Shown: positions 33,842 through 43,533 of the stretch, one piece after another
Numbering within the stretch: the stretch's first letter is position 1
Layout: every line of letters starts with the position of its first letter
Source of the DNA: Hericium rajendrae
Taxonomy: Eukaryota > Basidiomycota > Agaricomycetes > Russulales > Hericiaceae
Reading direction: 5' to 3'
Assembly: GCA_033439255.1 (NCBI GenBank)
Contig: CM065886.1
Coordinates: 2,542,001 to 2,606,000 of the forward strand
DNA length: 64,000 nucleotides
The notes under the pieces: generated by a model
Told to the model about the DNA's origin: nothing
Seen by the model: the letters and a program-made list of their open reading frames with translations, nothing else
Database searches by the model: none
Translations under genes and position numbers: made by a program

Positions 33842-34381
33842 TGACGTGAATGATGGCCTGGGAACGTCGAGAAATTGTATTTCAGTACTTAGCACATGCC
33901 AGATGCGAGCAAATGGACTTGATTTTCAGCGTCTCCCGAATGCTGTGGCCGAAGAGTTCGAACGCGACGGATATATTGTCATTTGTGAGCTTGATCAATG
34001 CGAGATGCGAGTCAAACTTTTCTCGTGCGACACAACGCGGCCAGAGTAAAAGCAGCTCCTTCAGAGGTCCCCCACATCGGAAGTAATGGCCATTTACAAC
34101 TGTTGGCGTGGCGATGGACGGAAGACAACGGAATGAAGACGGACTTGCCGCGGTCAGATTTCGATCGGACATCCTAGGAGCGCAAGACGAGACTTCAAGA
34201 CTGATGATCTATACGACGAGAAACGAGGCAAGACCGTGTGCTCAGAGAGAATGAGCCCCATACAGTATGAGTGCAGAGTTGAACTTGCAAAGGTTGATGC
34301 AGATGTTGAAAGCAAGGTTGAAAGTAGCAGTTCCTGTCAACAACTTTCCTATGATTAATATTAACATTTTTAATTTATAAT
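33842..34381. other. Intergenic region upstream of tRNA-Arg
   Basis: 3' flank of the hypothetical gene and AT-rich DNA just before the tRNA. No gene is seen. Confidence 0.45.
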
Positions 34382-34463
34382 GGCCGCCTGGCGAAATGGC
34401 ATCGCGTCTGACTACGACTTAGTTGCTATCAGGAGATTGCAGGTTCGACCCCTGCGGTGGTCA
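34382..34463 (+). tRNA. tRNA-Arg (anticodon ACG) with a 10-nt intron
   Basis: Folds by eye into a full cloverleaf. The acceptor is GGCCGCC with GGTGGTC and discriminator A; the D stem is GCG/CGC. The anticodon stem is TCTGA/TCAGG around C-T-ACG-A, with the intron CTTAGTTGCT one base 3' of the anticodon (canonical 37/38 position). The T stem is GCAGG/CCTGC with loop TTCGACC. ACG reads CGT and, after A34 deamination, CGC/CGA. A T-containing run follows 20 bp downstream. Confidence 0.9.
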
Positions 34464-35218
34464 TTGACCTGTGGCCCATTTAGTTTTGCTCCGTATATCT
34501 CTACCAAGTTCTAATTTTCTGCTTTGATTCCTTCCCTGACGGCTTTTAAACTCGTCAAAATATCACTAGTAAATTCTCCCTTATTGGGACTCGACGTGCA
34601 AGGCAAGGGCGTGGGAGAGATTCGGCCGGAGGAACTTGTGGTTCCTGCGTCCACTCGCACCCACTCCTTATTACACTCTGCACACCCGTCTTGTACCTAT
34701 CCGATTGTATGTGCAATACTGGCAGAAGGTCTTGGATGCTCACGCGGACGCATAATATGTGTCAAGCAGTAAGATGTCAACAAGCTGGCTGTCCTGTTGG
34801 TCGTACCGTTAACCACTTGGTTCTAGGAGTAAGTACTGCTTGCATGTTGAACATCGCTAATCGTCGTTGAAACTCAGTAGAAGATAAGAGTCGTCGCTAA
34901 ACCATCTTCATACCACATAGGAAACCCGGCGCAGTAGTCGACCCGCCTTCCTGCCTTCTTACTCGGCATTTATGACCAGGTGGACCGACAGCGCGTACAA
35001 GGCAAAGGCGTGTTGCTCTTCAAGATAACAAATAATTGGAATTCTGAAAGGTATGCGTTGCAGTCTATTCGTCCGTTGGATACTATCTGACCCGAATTGC
35101 CCACATAGATTTGATATACCCTCACTGAATCTCCCCGAATGTGCCCTCTATCAATCACCCTCTTGCTCCGTTTTGTTCTTTCGCCTGAGCTTCCGCAGAC
35201 CTCTTTTATCCCGTGGTC
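34464..35218. other. Intergenic region between tRNA-Arg and the S33 peptidase
   Basis: No supported gene or repeat. Contains the promoter of the peptidase; no TATA box is evident. Confidence 0.45.
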
Positions 35219-36178
35219 ATGTCCACCGTTCAAGTGACAGAAACCACCATCCCATTTACCTATCAAGGCGAGACCTACCAGACGTGGTACAAGCTCGTCG
35301 GCGACCTGTCCTCGGCGACCCGTCCTCCTCTCATCGTTCTTCACGGCGGTCCCGGCATGGGTCACAATTACATGACTAGTATCGCCGATCTCGCCTCCAG
35401 TACTCCCGCCCGCCCAGTAGTATTCTACGACCAGATCGGCTGTGGAAAGTCCACACATCTTCCCTCGAAACCTCCAGAGTTCTGGTCCGTCGAGCTTTTC
35501 GTCGCCGAGCTCGAGAACGTCTTGGCATACCTGAAAATCAAAGTCTTCGATCTCCTCGGCCATTCGTGGGGCGGTGTGATCGCGTCCGAATACGTCGTAC
35601 GGCGGCAGCCGGAGGGCCTCAGACATCTTGTCCTCTCGAATAGTCTCGCGAACTCCAAGATTAGGACTCGCGCGAGGAGAAGGCTGATGCTTCAGTTGCC
35701 GGAGGACGTTCATCGCCCTATTCTCAAGCATGAGGACTCAGAAGGCCATGTAAGGGCAAAAGATTACAATCACGCGATGAAGATATATTTAAAAACCCAC
35801 TTTTGCACCATGGACCCTCCACCCCAAGAGCTCTTAGCCTCAGTCGCTGTGAATAACGATAAGAACGGCGGAGGTTGCGTAAACACGCATGTGTCAGTCA
35901 CCCATCTATGACCCGCGCACCCCTCATTCTGAACCATTCTTTATAGCAATGTTTATCTCCGGAATGACTGGGATATCACAGACCGGCTCCATCTGATCAC
36001 CGTGCCTACCCTCATCATCAACGGCAAAGACGACTTCATGACCGATGAAGTACAGGCTCCTTTCCTACACGGCATCAAGGGCTCCAGATGGGTGAAGTTC
36101 ATGGAGTCGAGTCATTGTCCTCATCTTGAGGAAAGAGAGAAATATATGCATGTGGTGGGCGAATTTTTAGAGTCTTAG
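35219..36178 (+). CDS. Proline iminopeptidase-like / L-amino-acid amidase (peptidase S33)
   Basis: Two exons, 35219-35892 and 35947-36178, giving 301 residues. HGGPGMGHNYM is the oxyanion-hole motif of proline iminopeptidases. DQIGCGKS follows, then the nucleophile elbow LLGHSWGG with Ser, the acid in INGKDDFMTD, and catalytic His in ESSHCPHLEERE. The family cleaves N-terminal residues from short peptides or amides from L-amino acids; the Trp-rich lid seen in amidases cannot be judged by eye. No signal peptide, hence cytosolic. It lies at the end of the metabolic-gene stretch, with the P450 and the other hydrolase 5 kb upstream. Confidence 0.88.
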
Positions 36179-36529
36179 TTGTCTGGAGAATGCCGCTTCA
36201 TTGTACGGATTTAAGATAGATTAGAAAATACTGAATGGCTTGTGAGATGTGTAAAGTGGCCATGGTATTCATTGTGTTCTTCAGAATTTGTATGTATCAG
36301 AGCTGTTGAGAGTCGATAGTAATGTCGAGACTTGTGTGTAGCACGCGCTTACGGGGTCGGCGAGCGACGCGTCGCGTGAGACGCGCCGTTCTTGCCTTCT
36401 CTCACCCATCATCTTAGCAGACTCAAACGCAGCCCCAGTCCTCGCATTCCTTCATCTCTGAACTGACGACCACAGCATATACTTACATTCGGAAACAAAA
36501 ACGCTCGATGACCGGCGCCAAGATCTGTG
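36179..36529. other. Promoter region of the 36.5 kb gene
   Basis: Carries a perfect palindrome GCGACGCGTCGC (36364-36375) with the core ACGCGT at 36367-36372, plus a nearby GAGACGCG. No gene is seen in it. Confidence 0.45.
36367..36372 (+). promoter_or_regulatory. MluI cell-cycle box (possible MBF site)
   Basis: ACGCGT is the core of the MCB element bound by MBF-type factors in fungi, here inside a 12-bp palindrome 158 bp upstream of the ATG at 36530. A single site is suggestive only. Confidence 0.35.
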
Positions 36530-38994
36530 ATGCCTGCTGCTGTCGCTCCCAATTCTAATCTCAAGAGCTCGAGCTCCGAGTGGTCATACAATCTTCGTTC
36601 TTGGGCCTTCCATGACGAAGACGGCTCTGATTCAGACGACAACCAGCTTTCAGCTTCATCCCAGACTAAGGTCTCCGAGGATGCGAAGCTGCTTGCTTCG
36701 CTCGACATCGCGGGTCGGCAGGACGAAGCCGTGTACAAACCGAATCCGTGGTCCATCGCCAAAGCGAATGCTGCCTCTCGGCCTGAGCCCGTCACGGTGG
36801 GTACCAGCCTGCCTGCCAAGGGCACCGGAAAACCGAAGAAGAAACCTCAAGGCCGTATCGTGGATTTTTTGAAGAAGCAGGCGGAGGCACTTCCGGCTCC
36901 CGATGGCAAAGGGCTGAGGCCTGGTCTGCCTCTCCGTCCTGCACAGCAATCTTCTGCTCGGCCCAAAGAGAATCTACTTGCTCCTTCTAAACGAGATGCG
37001 CCGATGAATCGTTCTCTGTTGCGCGGTAGTGATCACTTTCCGTCTGCTATACCAGACGTCCTTGCGGCAGCCTCAACTTCTGTCGATCTCTCATCTGCTC
37101 CATCTGCTACCTCTGACCATGGCTTTCCATCTCTACGCTCGAATAACGCTTCTATCGAGCAACGACTGGCTCTGCCTGGCCCAACTATCGCGCATATACG
37201 ACCTTCAAAGCCGCATACATCCACGTTCGATTCCAATTCACGTTCAGATCGCTTCCGTGCTCCTGCTGATAATGCCTTTGCGTCAACTCCTGGTCCAGCC
37301 CCTGCATTCTACTCGTCGCCACCGCCTCCACATAGGCCGAACTTCACTGATTTTTCTGCTTACGCCGACTCTCGACGCCTCCCTGCTGGATCTTCTGCCC
37401 AGTCTCATAATGCTTTAACTTCTACTGAAAGACTCTCTGATGCTCGTGTCTCTAATGATGCGCCTGGACTCGTTGATGGCTCTCTCTTGATCTCTCCTGC
37501 TCGCAATCTGTCCCCTGTTGCTCCTCGTGCTGTTCCACATAGTCTCTCTCTAGTTCCTCCTTATTCACAATCGCCTTATCATTCTCCTTCTGGACGTCTC
37601 GAGTACAACACACCCGTCTCTCAGCGACAGAGCCAGCGCGAGTCTTTCCCGGTTTTCAAGTCATTTTCTTCTCCGCCCGCTCAGCTCTCGGGTTTCGCCC
37701 AGTCTGCGCACTCGCGGCCGAACTCGGCATATATCCATCCACATCGGAGCCAACATGCCGCGCCTCGCAACTCTTCTCCTCGGCGAAGACGTGACCAAGA
37801 CGCTCCTTTTGGTCTTTATCGTCGCAGCGTTGAACCTGGTATACAATTTGCTGCTGCTCTTTAGACATTCACCTTCGTTGACACTGAAGTGTTACAGATC
37901 GAGTTTCGAATCGTACAACCACTGCAACAGCTGTAGCACCGCCGCCCCCTTGTGTGGACACTCTTGAAAATGATACCTCATCCGGCCTTGACTTTGGCGA
38001 TCACCAAAGTCATATGCATCCAGCAGGTAAGCCGGATTATGGCACATGCTAACAGTTTACTTCAGTGTATTCAAATTCTTGTCTCCCCCAAGCGAGAGGT
38101 TCCACACCTGCTGATCGCGCCTCGCAGGACTTGCTGGTCCATGCGCCGAGGTCCAGTCCGCGTATCGTGACGCCTCAAACTCAAATGACATCCATTCGCA
38201 CTGTCGATCATTCGCAGCCACGTCTTCCCAAGCGCCGCCGGCCTTCGCCCACGCCGTCTCCGTCGCCTTCGCCCCCACCTCCCATCCCCGTCTCAAAACC
38301 AGACGCTCCTGTTTCGCGCAGTGCCTACACGCATCCGTCCTTGGCTCCAGAACAGGACGAGGCCTGGTCGACTCTTCAGCCTCGTTCCGCTGGAAAGGCA
38401 GCGAAGAAAAATAAGATCGGAATCAAGAGCTCAGGGAAGTTCCGCGTACCGTTGTTACTGCGTGGTCCGACGCGCGGCGCGCCCGAACAGTCGGAGGTTG
38501 GCAACAAGGACGGCCAGGCGACGGCGAAGAAGCCGCGGGTGGTGCTTTATCGCCCTCCGCCAAGGGCCGTGCCAGCGTCGGATCTTGCTATGGAGTACGA
38601 CAAGGCGCCAATGCATCCTGCGTATAACGACGATGGGCCAACCACTTCCTCTCGGAACGATGATGACAATATCTCAGACCCTGAGCCGAGCGCGAACTTC
38701 GACGTCGGGCGCGTGGAGTCTCGATATGCTGGCGTGCGGTCCAAGATGAAAGAGGTGGGCGTGATCGGTTCGCCTTTTTTTTGGGAGGATGCATCGTTCT
38801 GATAACTCCCGTTCTAGTAGCGCCGCCATGCGTCGTCGAGCGTATGGGACCTTCTTCAGCTCCCGAGCTGTGGGGTCGTGTATGTCGACTTGCATGACAA
38901 CGAAATCAGGAGGGCTGTACTTGATGGTGCGGAGATTGAGATCGTGTGTTGGGACGGGCAAGAGAAAGCGCTGGTATGGGATTCAGCTTCTTGA
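36530..38994 (+). CDS. Large disordered protein with a PIP-like motif, function unknown
   Basis: Exons 36530-37838, 37898-38026, 38066-38754 and 38860-38994 join in phase to about 753 residues. I extend past the first available stop (38800-38802) because a well-formed acceptor at 38857-38859 opens an exon reading GVVYVDLHDNEIRRAVLDG and EIEIVCWDGQEKALVW, which looks like folded protein; the alternative ends at 38802 with 724 residues. Most of the chain is Ser/Pro-rich and low complexity, with basic patches (KPKKKP, KRRRP) that could be nuclear signals. At residues 107-114 QGRIVDFL matches the loose PCNA-binding pattern Q-x-x-I-x-x-F-L. With the ACGCGT box upstream this hints at an S-phase or chromatin role, which is inference. 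I do not recognise the family. Confidence 0.65.
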
Positions 38995-40091
38995 TAGGCT
39001 AATGAAATATACCTGGCAATCCTTGTATTCTTATCAGCTACGACGCAAAAACGCAGTACTACGTACCTGCGTCAATATTTTCAGCGTGTCTCAGAATATT
39101 GCGCGCGATGGTTGGTCGCACTGAGAGTACTTGATATGTTCTTCGTCAGTGCATAAGCGCCGGTCTAAGCGCCAGACTTCATGGCTTCTTCAAGCGTCCT
39201 TCCTCATAAGCGCCTACACACCTCCTTCAATATCTCTCTCGAGCTCGATTTAGTACATGCTGAATCCCTGTCCAGGAAGGACATACAGCCCATCAATTGC
39301 ATGCCATCGTCACATCCCCGAGACCGCTGCCGTCCTGACGCATCCCCCCCAGAGAATGACGGTATGTTCGTATCCCATCAAATGCAGCTCACGCAAGACC
39401 GCGACATCCTGTCGCAAACTTACTAGGATGTCCCACCTTTCTTGCGGAGACGGCCCAGCTCTCATAAGCTTTTCGTCTCCCATCTAGAGAACGATAGCCT
39501 GCTTCAAGTATCTTCTATCTTTTACTCGTCTCCTCTGTATGACGGTCGAACTCTACTGATTCGGCTACTTTCACGGCGTCTCGATACGCCCTTACTTGGA
39601 CCAGTTGCATGTTGACATTTACTCGGGTTTGGTGGCTGTGATATCATTCGGCCAGATTTGAGCCTTCTCCGTCTGGGCTGTGCGGCCTCGTTGCCATCGA
39701 TATCCAGCTCAGCGTTGTTCGTGCGTATGCCGTCAATATTCTCCAGCAACTAACGTCTGTACTGATAATGAGTTCCAGGGACTAGATTTGCCTGAGTTGC
39801 AATGTTTCGGACGTCTAGATTCGGATCAGGATGTTGAGTATAATGATCGCCAGTCGTCTGGTATCTCTCCTGCCCCGGCGCTTCCGATTCCCTCTGCCAG
39901 CGGCTTACGATAATCGGATTGTTAGCGCGGCCTCGATGCGTCTATCCAAGGAGTTCGGCGTCATTGATGCATACCAATTTGCACGGTACATATGCTCCTC
40001 TTCATCCCTCTCTGCCTTGGACTTCTGCACTTCCCCGCGATACGTGCCCTCTCACATCGATACCCGGATCGAAGTATTACAACACTGAATT
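38995..40091. other. Unassigned stretch, possible decayed gene
   Basis: Plus-strand pieces such as LENDSLLQVSSIFYSSPLYDG (39487-39560) and RPDLSLLRLGC (39650-39690) look vaguely coding, like leucine-rich F-box remnants. They cannot be joined into a supported model. Confidence 0.3.
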
Positions 40092-40660
40092 ATGCCGCCC
40101 GACATGTTTTCTACAGCGTCCGTAGCTTCGCAGCGCCAGGCGGGAGCTGCGAAATTGGTTGCCCAGCGCTTGTGTGGCCCTACAGTCCCAGACCCTCGCA
40201 AGTGTAAGACGGTTTCGTTTGCAGCCGACCCTTCGGAGGAGACATCCGGAGGCGCGCTCACTTCAAATGTCAGCGCCGCCACGACTATCCTTCAAGAGGC
40301 CGCTGAGATGGAAAGGAATGCGTCGTACATGAAGGCCGTTGCGGCCATGGTCATCGAAATCTTGAAGACTACGGAGGTACGATCATTCCACCAGTGTACC
40401 TTCGTGATCGGAATACCCATAATCCCCGTTTAACAAGGAGATGACGGCTTTGTCTGGGGCCTGCGGCGGTGTCAACAAGTCACGATTGGATGTAAGGGAT
40501 CAATTCTGGGATCTTGAAAGGCAAGTTGCCGCTTTCTTCGTCTTGAATTACGTGCTAATCACGGTTGCCCAGCACACTGCAAAGTGCGACGGAAGCTTTA
40601 ATTCTCCGCTGTCCTAAAAGCACTGGAACCCCGGCGCAGACTGCATCCCATAGTCGAACG
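40092..40660 (+). CDS. Second MLKL-NTD-like gene, 3' end unresolved
   Basis: Exon 1 40092-40376 starts MPPDMFSTASVASQRQ and ends with helix ATTILQEAAEMERNASYMKAV, then AAMVIEILKTTE, the same pattern as the 12.4 kb gene (ILRMLKEAGEMVPNIPYIKGI, then GIMLEILKVKD). Exon 2 (about 40438-40520) reads NKSRLDVRDQFWDLE and exon 3 begins at about 40573 with STLQSATEALILR, matching the next two helices of the family. The junction between them uses a GC donor (GCAAGT) with CAG acceptor. Beyond about 40660 the model is unclear: it may stop, or continue into the 40.8 kb gene. Likely an N-terminal helical signalling domain. Confidence 0.5.
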
Positions 40661-40774
40661 CTACGAATGACCGTTGATACTCGCAGTTTGAGAATCAAGA
40701 AGGCCTTTGCACATCTTAGTGTATGCATGTGTTACCTGCTGCGATGGTGAAAATTTTCTAACGGACTTTATCAG

Positions 40775-41619
40775 ATGGGCGTAGATCTGGTCAACACCGA
40801 ACTTCATCTCGTTAGAAATCGTCTCCTCCAGAGGATCACCACGACGAGAATGTTATGTTCTCATCTTCAGCTGAGAGGTCATCGGGAACAAGCTAAGAGC
40901 TTGCAGAACATGGGTCTCTCTGGGTGTCATTTCACCAAGTGGAGGGATGCAACACAGTACCCCGGGAAATCATTCAGATTATGCACAAACATCAATAGCC
41001 TGTATGATCGGGCCCAAGGATTCCGGTTCTTGGGCGAATTCTACAGGAAATTGAAAGATTCGAGCGAGACAAAACCGTACGTGGCGGCCGCGACCCCATG
41101 GCGCAGCCTCTCAAGCGGCATTGCGGTGCCCGAGCGTGACTCGCCGAGCAATCCCTTCCTAATAAACTTGCCGTCTCTCCCAATAAAACAGCGAACATCG
41201 ACGCCGCGCGCTGAAAAGCCAACGATGACTTACGTCTTGTGAGTGCCTCGCGCTTTTTCCATGCCATCTCGCTGACCTGACACCCCGACCACACCAGCCG
41301 CGGCAATAAGCAAGAGTTCCAGAACCCGTACTACGGTGCATCAGCAGTCATATATGCAGATCCGGAGGTCCCCGTCTTCCAGCCGTGCAAGCTCTTTGAA
41401 GACGAGCTGCAGAGGCGGGCCGCGCAGCTCGCGACCAAGTCCGTCGCGTCGAAACCCACGCATGCGCCGTGTCCCGATATGTGGGACTCGGAGAACGAGG
41501 ACGACTTTTCAGCGCGGCAGCGTTTCAGGCTCGCAGAGGTGCTCGAGAAGGTCGCGGCGGCGGCAGCGCGGCCGATGAAGCCACTGCCCGTGCGCAAGCG
41601 GGTTCCAGGGCGGGCTTGA
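40775..41619 (+). CDS. Hypothetical protein of unknown family
   Basis: Two exons, 40775-41238 and 41298-41619, joined in phase by a 59-nt intron (GTGAGT donor, CCAG acceptor), about 261 residues from the ATG at 40775. The well-supported part is the C-terminal half: SPSNPFL, then KPTMTYVFRGNKQEFQNPYYG, VIYADPEVPVFQPCKLFEDEL, and an Ala-rich helix ending VRKRVPGRA. The PSNPFL to TYVFRG stretch looks like a conserved motif, but I cannot name the family. The N-terminal 70 residues are less convincing, and the true start may be an upstream exon, including those of the MLKL-NTD-like gene just before it. Confidence 0.5.
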
Positions 41620-42079
41620 CCCAGCGAATAGGATTTGGAGACGGGGATGGGGCGGTCGACGCTGATGGCACTGGAAGGACGTCTGGGACTGTCAATTCTG
41701 CCGTCTACGTGCCTATCACACCCGGGCGAGCGGTGAGTCGAGGGAATTGGCAGTTCGGTAGTGGATTTGCGGTTGCATTTACAAGCTGAGCGCCCTCCTC
41801 GATTTCCTTGCTGTCGGTCCATTGCACATTGCTGGCGTGTCTGTTGTTATGTCTGATGCAGATGTTCTGCCCTACCTCAGTGTTGACCGAATCGAGTATG
41901 AAGTCGGTGATTGGGTACAGATCGTCGGAGGATATGAACTCGGACCGTGCCATGATGCTAAGTTCGTCGTAGACTGCGTAGAGTGAGTATGTGTCCGAGT
42001 TCATCATTGTACAATATCTTCTCACAAATGCACGCATTTTGTGGTGTGCTCTAAGAAAAAAAATGCCGAGATAGGCTTA
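41620..42079. other. Intergenic region
   Basis: 3' flank of the previous gene and 3' flank of tRNA-Leu. Nothing further is seen. Confidence 0.45.
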
Positions 42080-42169
42080 TGACAACTGTGCGACTCGAAC
42101 GCACGCTCTTTCGAACTAGATAGATACAAGCACCTGATTCTAGCGCCTTAACCACTCGGCCAAGTTGCC
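42080..42169 (-). tRNA. tRNA-Leu (anticodon CAG) with an 11-nt intron
   Basis: Type II cloverleaf on the minus strand. The acceptor is GGCAACT with AGTTGTC and discriminator A; the D stem is GCC/GGC with GAGTGGTTAA. The anticodon stem is CTAGA/TCTAG around A-T-CAG-G, with intron TGCTTGTATCT before A38. The variable arm is 11 nt, and the T stem is GTGCG/CGCAC with loop TTCGAGT. It reads CTG as Leu, so the standard code holds. Confidence 0.88.
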
Positions 42170-42513
42170 ATATAGAATCCGCGATATCTAAATTACTGTC
42201 CAGTAGCTTCATGTAAGACGCATTCGTGCAGCAGCTCGTGTTATACCATCATCATGAACAAGTCGAATACGTCCATGGGTGTGAAACTTTTCACAGGAGG
42301 ATGAATCTCCCAAATGAGAGGATATGTGAATCTCAATCATTTCCCCTTACAGTACTGATTCTGCGTGATATGTCGCAGTCAGCGATCACGACTACTCGCA
42401 GGAATAAGGGGAAAAGCCTCGTACTTTGAACAGGCTTCGTGTCTCCATGTGCGCCGTGCGCCCTCTTGTGCGTGTCAAAGTCTAAACGAGGCGAATGTCG
42501 GTCAGCGGACGAC
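42170..42513. other. Intergenic region
   Basis: Between tRNA-Leu and the tiny minus-strand gene. No feature is supported. Confidence 0.4.
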
Positions 42514-42732
42514 CTATCGGCGTACGCCTTGCGACTGACCGTCTGGGTTGCGCGTTGCGACGCCAGCCCGCCTGTTCGCGCCTGGTGCCAGCGGCTTCTC
42601 GTCCGGGCCCTTCTCCCGCAGGCACTCCGCCTCCCTCTGGTCGAGCGCCTTGTCGGGCTGCTTCTGTGTCGCCTCCGCGGGAGGGTTGTAGATGGGTGTG
42701 TTTGAGGTGCCGATGAACGTTGCCACTACCAT
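42514..42732 (-). CDS. Small hydrophilic protein, 72 residues
   Basis: Single exon with ATG at 42732 and TAG at 42514. MVVATFIGTSNTPIYNPPAE leads to a charged, Gln/Glu/Lys-rich helix (DKALDQREAECLREKG) and a basic tail. No domain is recognised. Support comes from context: a TATA box sits 79 bp upstream and codons are GC-rich in the third position. The opposite strand is open too, but without such a promoter. Such short TATA-driven genes are often stress- or starvation-induced in fungi, which is only a guess here. Confidence 0.5.
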   Translation of the reverse strand: MVVATFIGTSNTPIYNPPAEATQKQPDKALDQREAECLREKGPDEKPLAPGANRRAGVATRNPDGQSQGVRR

Positions 42733-43403
42733 TATGAGCGATAATGTGAGGGTAAGAGGCTAGCTGGTGACGTGGGTTGTGTGCAAAACGGGAGACACAG
42801 GAATCCATGCTTTATATACTGGATGAAAAGGTTCCTAAGCCTTCGCAAATGTATGGAATGGCGGACGAGTGATGTCATCTAGTATATTTGATCCCGGAAT
42901 CGCGAGGACTCACCTTGTGTTCACCTCCGCTGACATTGAAGGCTGGCGCCTCCTCTGTCCATTATACCAGGCTCACTCACATGATACCAGGGTCGTTGAG
43001 TGAAATGAACGCGCCCCGGCAGCCTCGACTGTGAGGAAAGTCTAAATCTTAGTGCATGGGGCGCAAGAATTCCGCCCGCGCTCCAAATGTCTTCTTTCCA
43101 GGACAAACGACGTACCACATGCTTGCGAAAGTGAACGAGCTTCCCGATCGCGATCCAAGTACAAGTACAATGTTCTGAAGTTCAATGGGTAAGTCAAATA
43201 CTCGTTCAGGCTGAGATGGAGTGGATGGAGACCTGAGAGTCAGGTGTTACGGTTACAACATCTGGCACAGCCACCGCAGTATGTTGCCCCGCCTCCTGCT
43301 TTTGTACTGTCCTGCCATCTGCTGCGCAACACCAGCGCGAACCTTATCCTCGGACAGCTTTTTGCTGTAGAACAGCCTCACGCAGTCCCATCATTTGCCG
43401 CGA
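42733..43403. other. Divergent promoter region of the tiny gene and chitin synthase
   Basis: No gene is supported. Holds the TATA boxes listed at 42811-42818 and 43404-43410. Confidence 0.45.
42811..42818 (-). promoter_or_regulatory. TATA box of the 72-residue gene
   Basis: TATATAAA on the minus strand, 79 bp upstream of the ATG at 42732. Confidence 0.55.
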
Positions 43404-43410
43404 TATATAA
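43404..43410 (+). promoter_or_regulatory. Probable TATA box of the chitin synthase gene
   Basis: TATATAA, 124 bp upstream of the ATG at 43534. Confidence 0.4.
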
Positions 43411-43533
43411 CGATTTTCACGACTTGCGCGCGTCTCGCAAACTAAACGGTAAGTCAGACCAACGTCACTTCTGACCTCCGTCTCATATAGCCAAAGCTTC
43501 TTGTAGAACGCTGTCTTTGACAGCCTTGTAACC

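Noticed and set aside
37029-37418. 129-codon plus frame inside the 36.5 kb gene
   Set aside because: Shifted reading of the Ser/Pro-rich exon, without a start context or domain.
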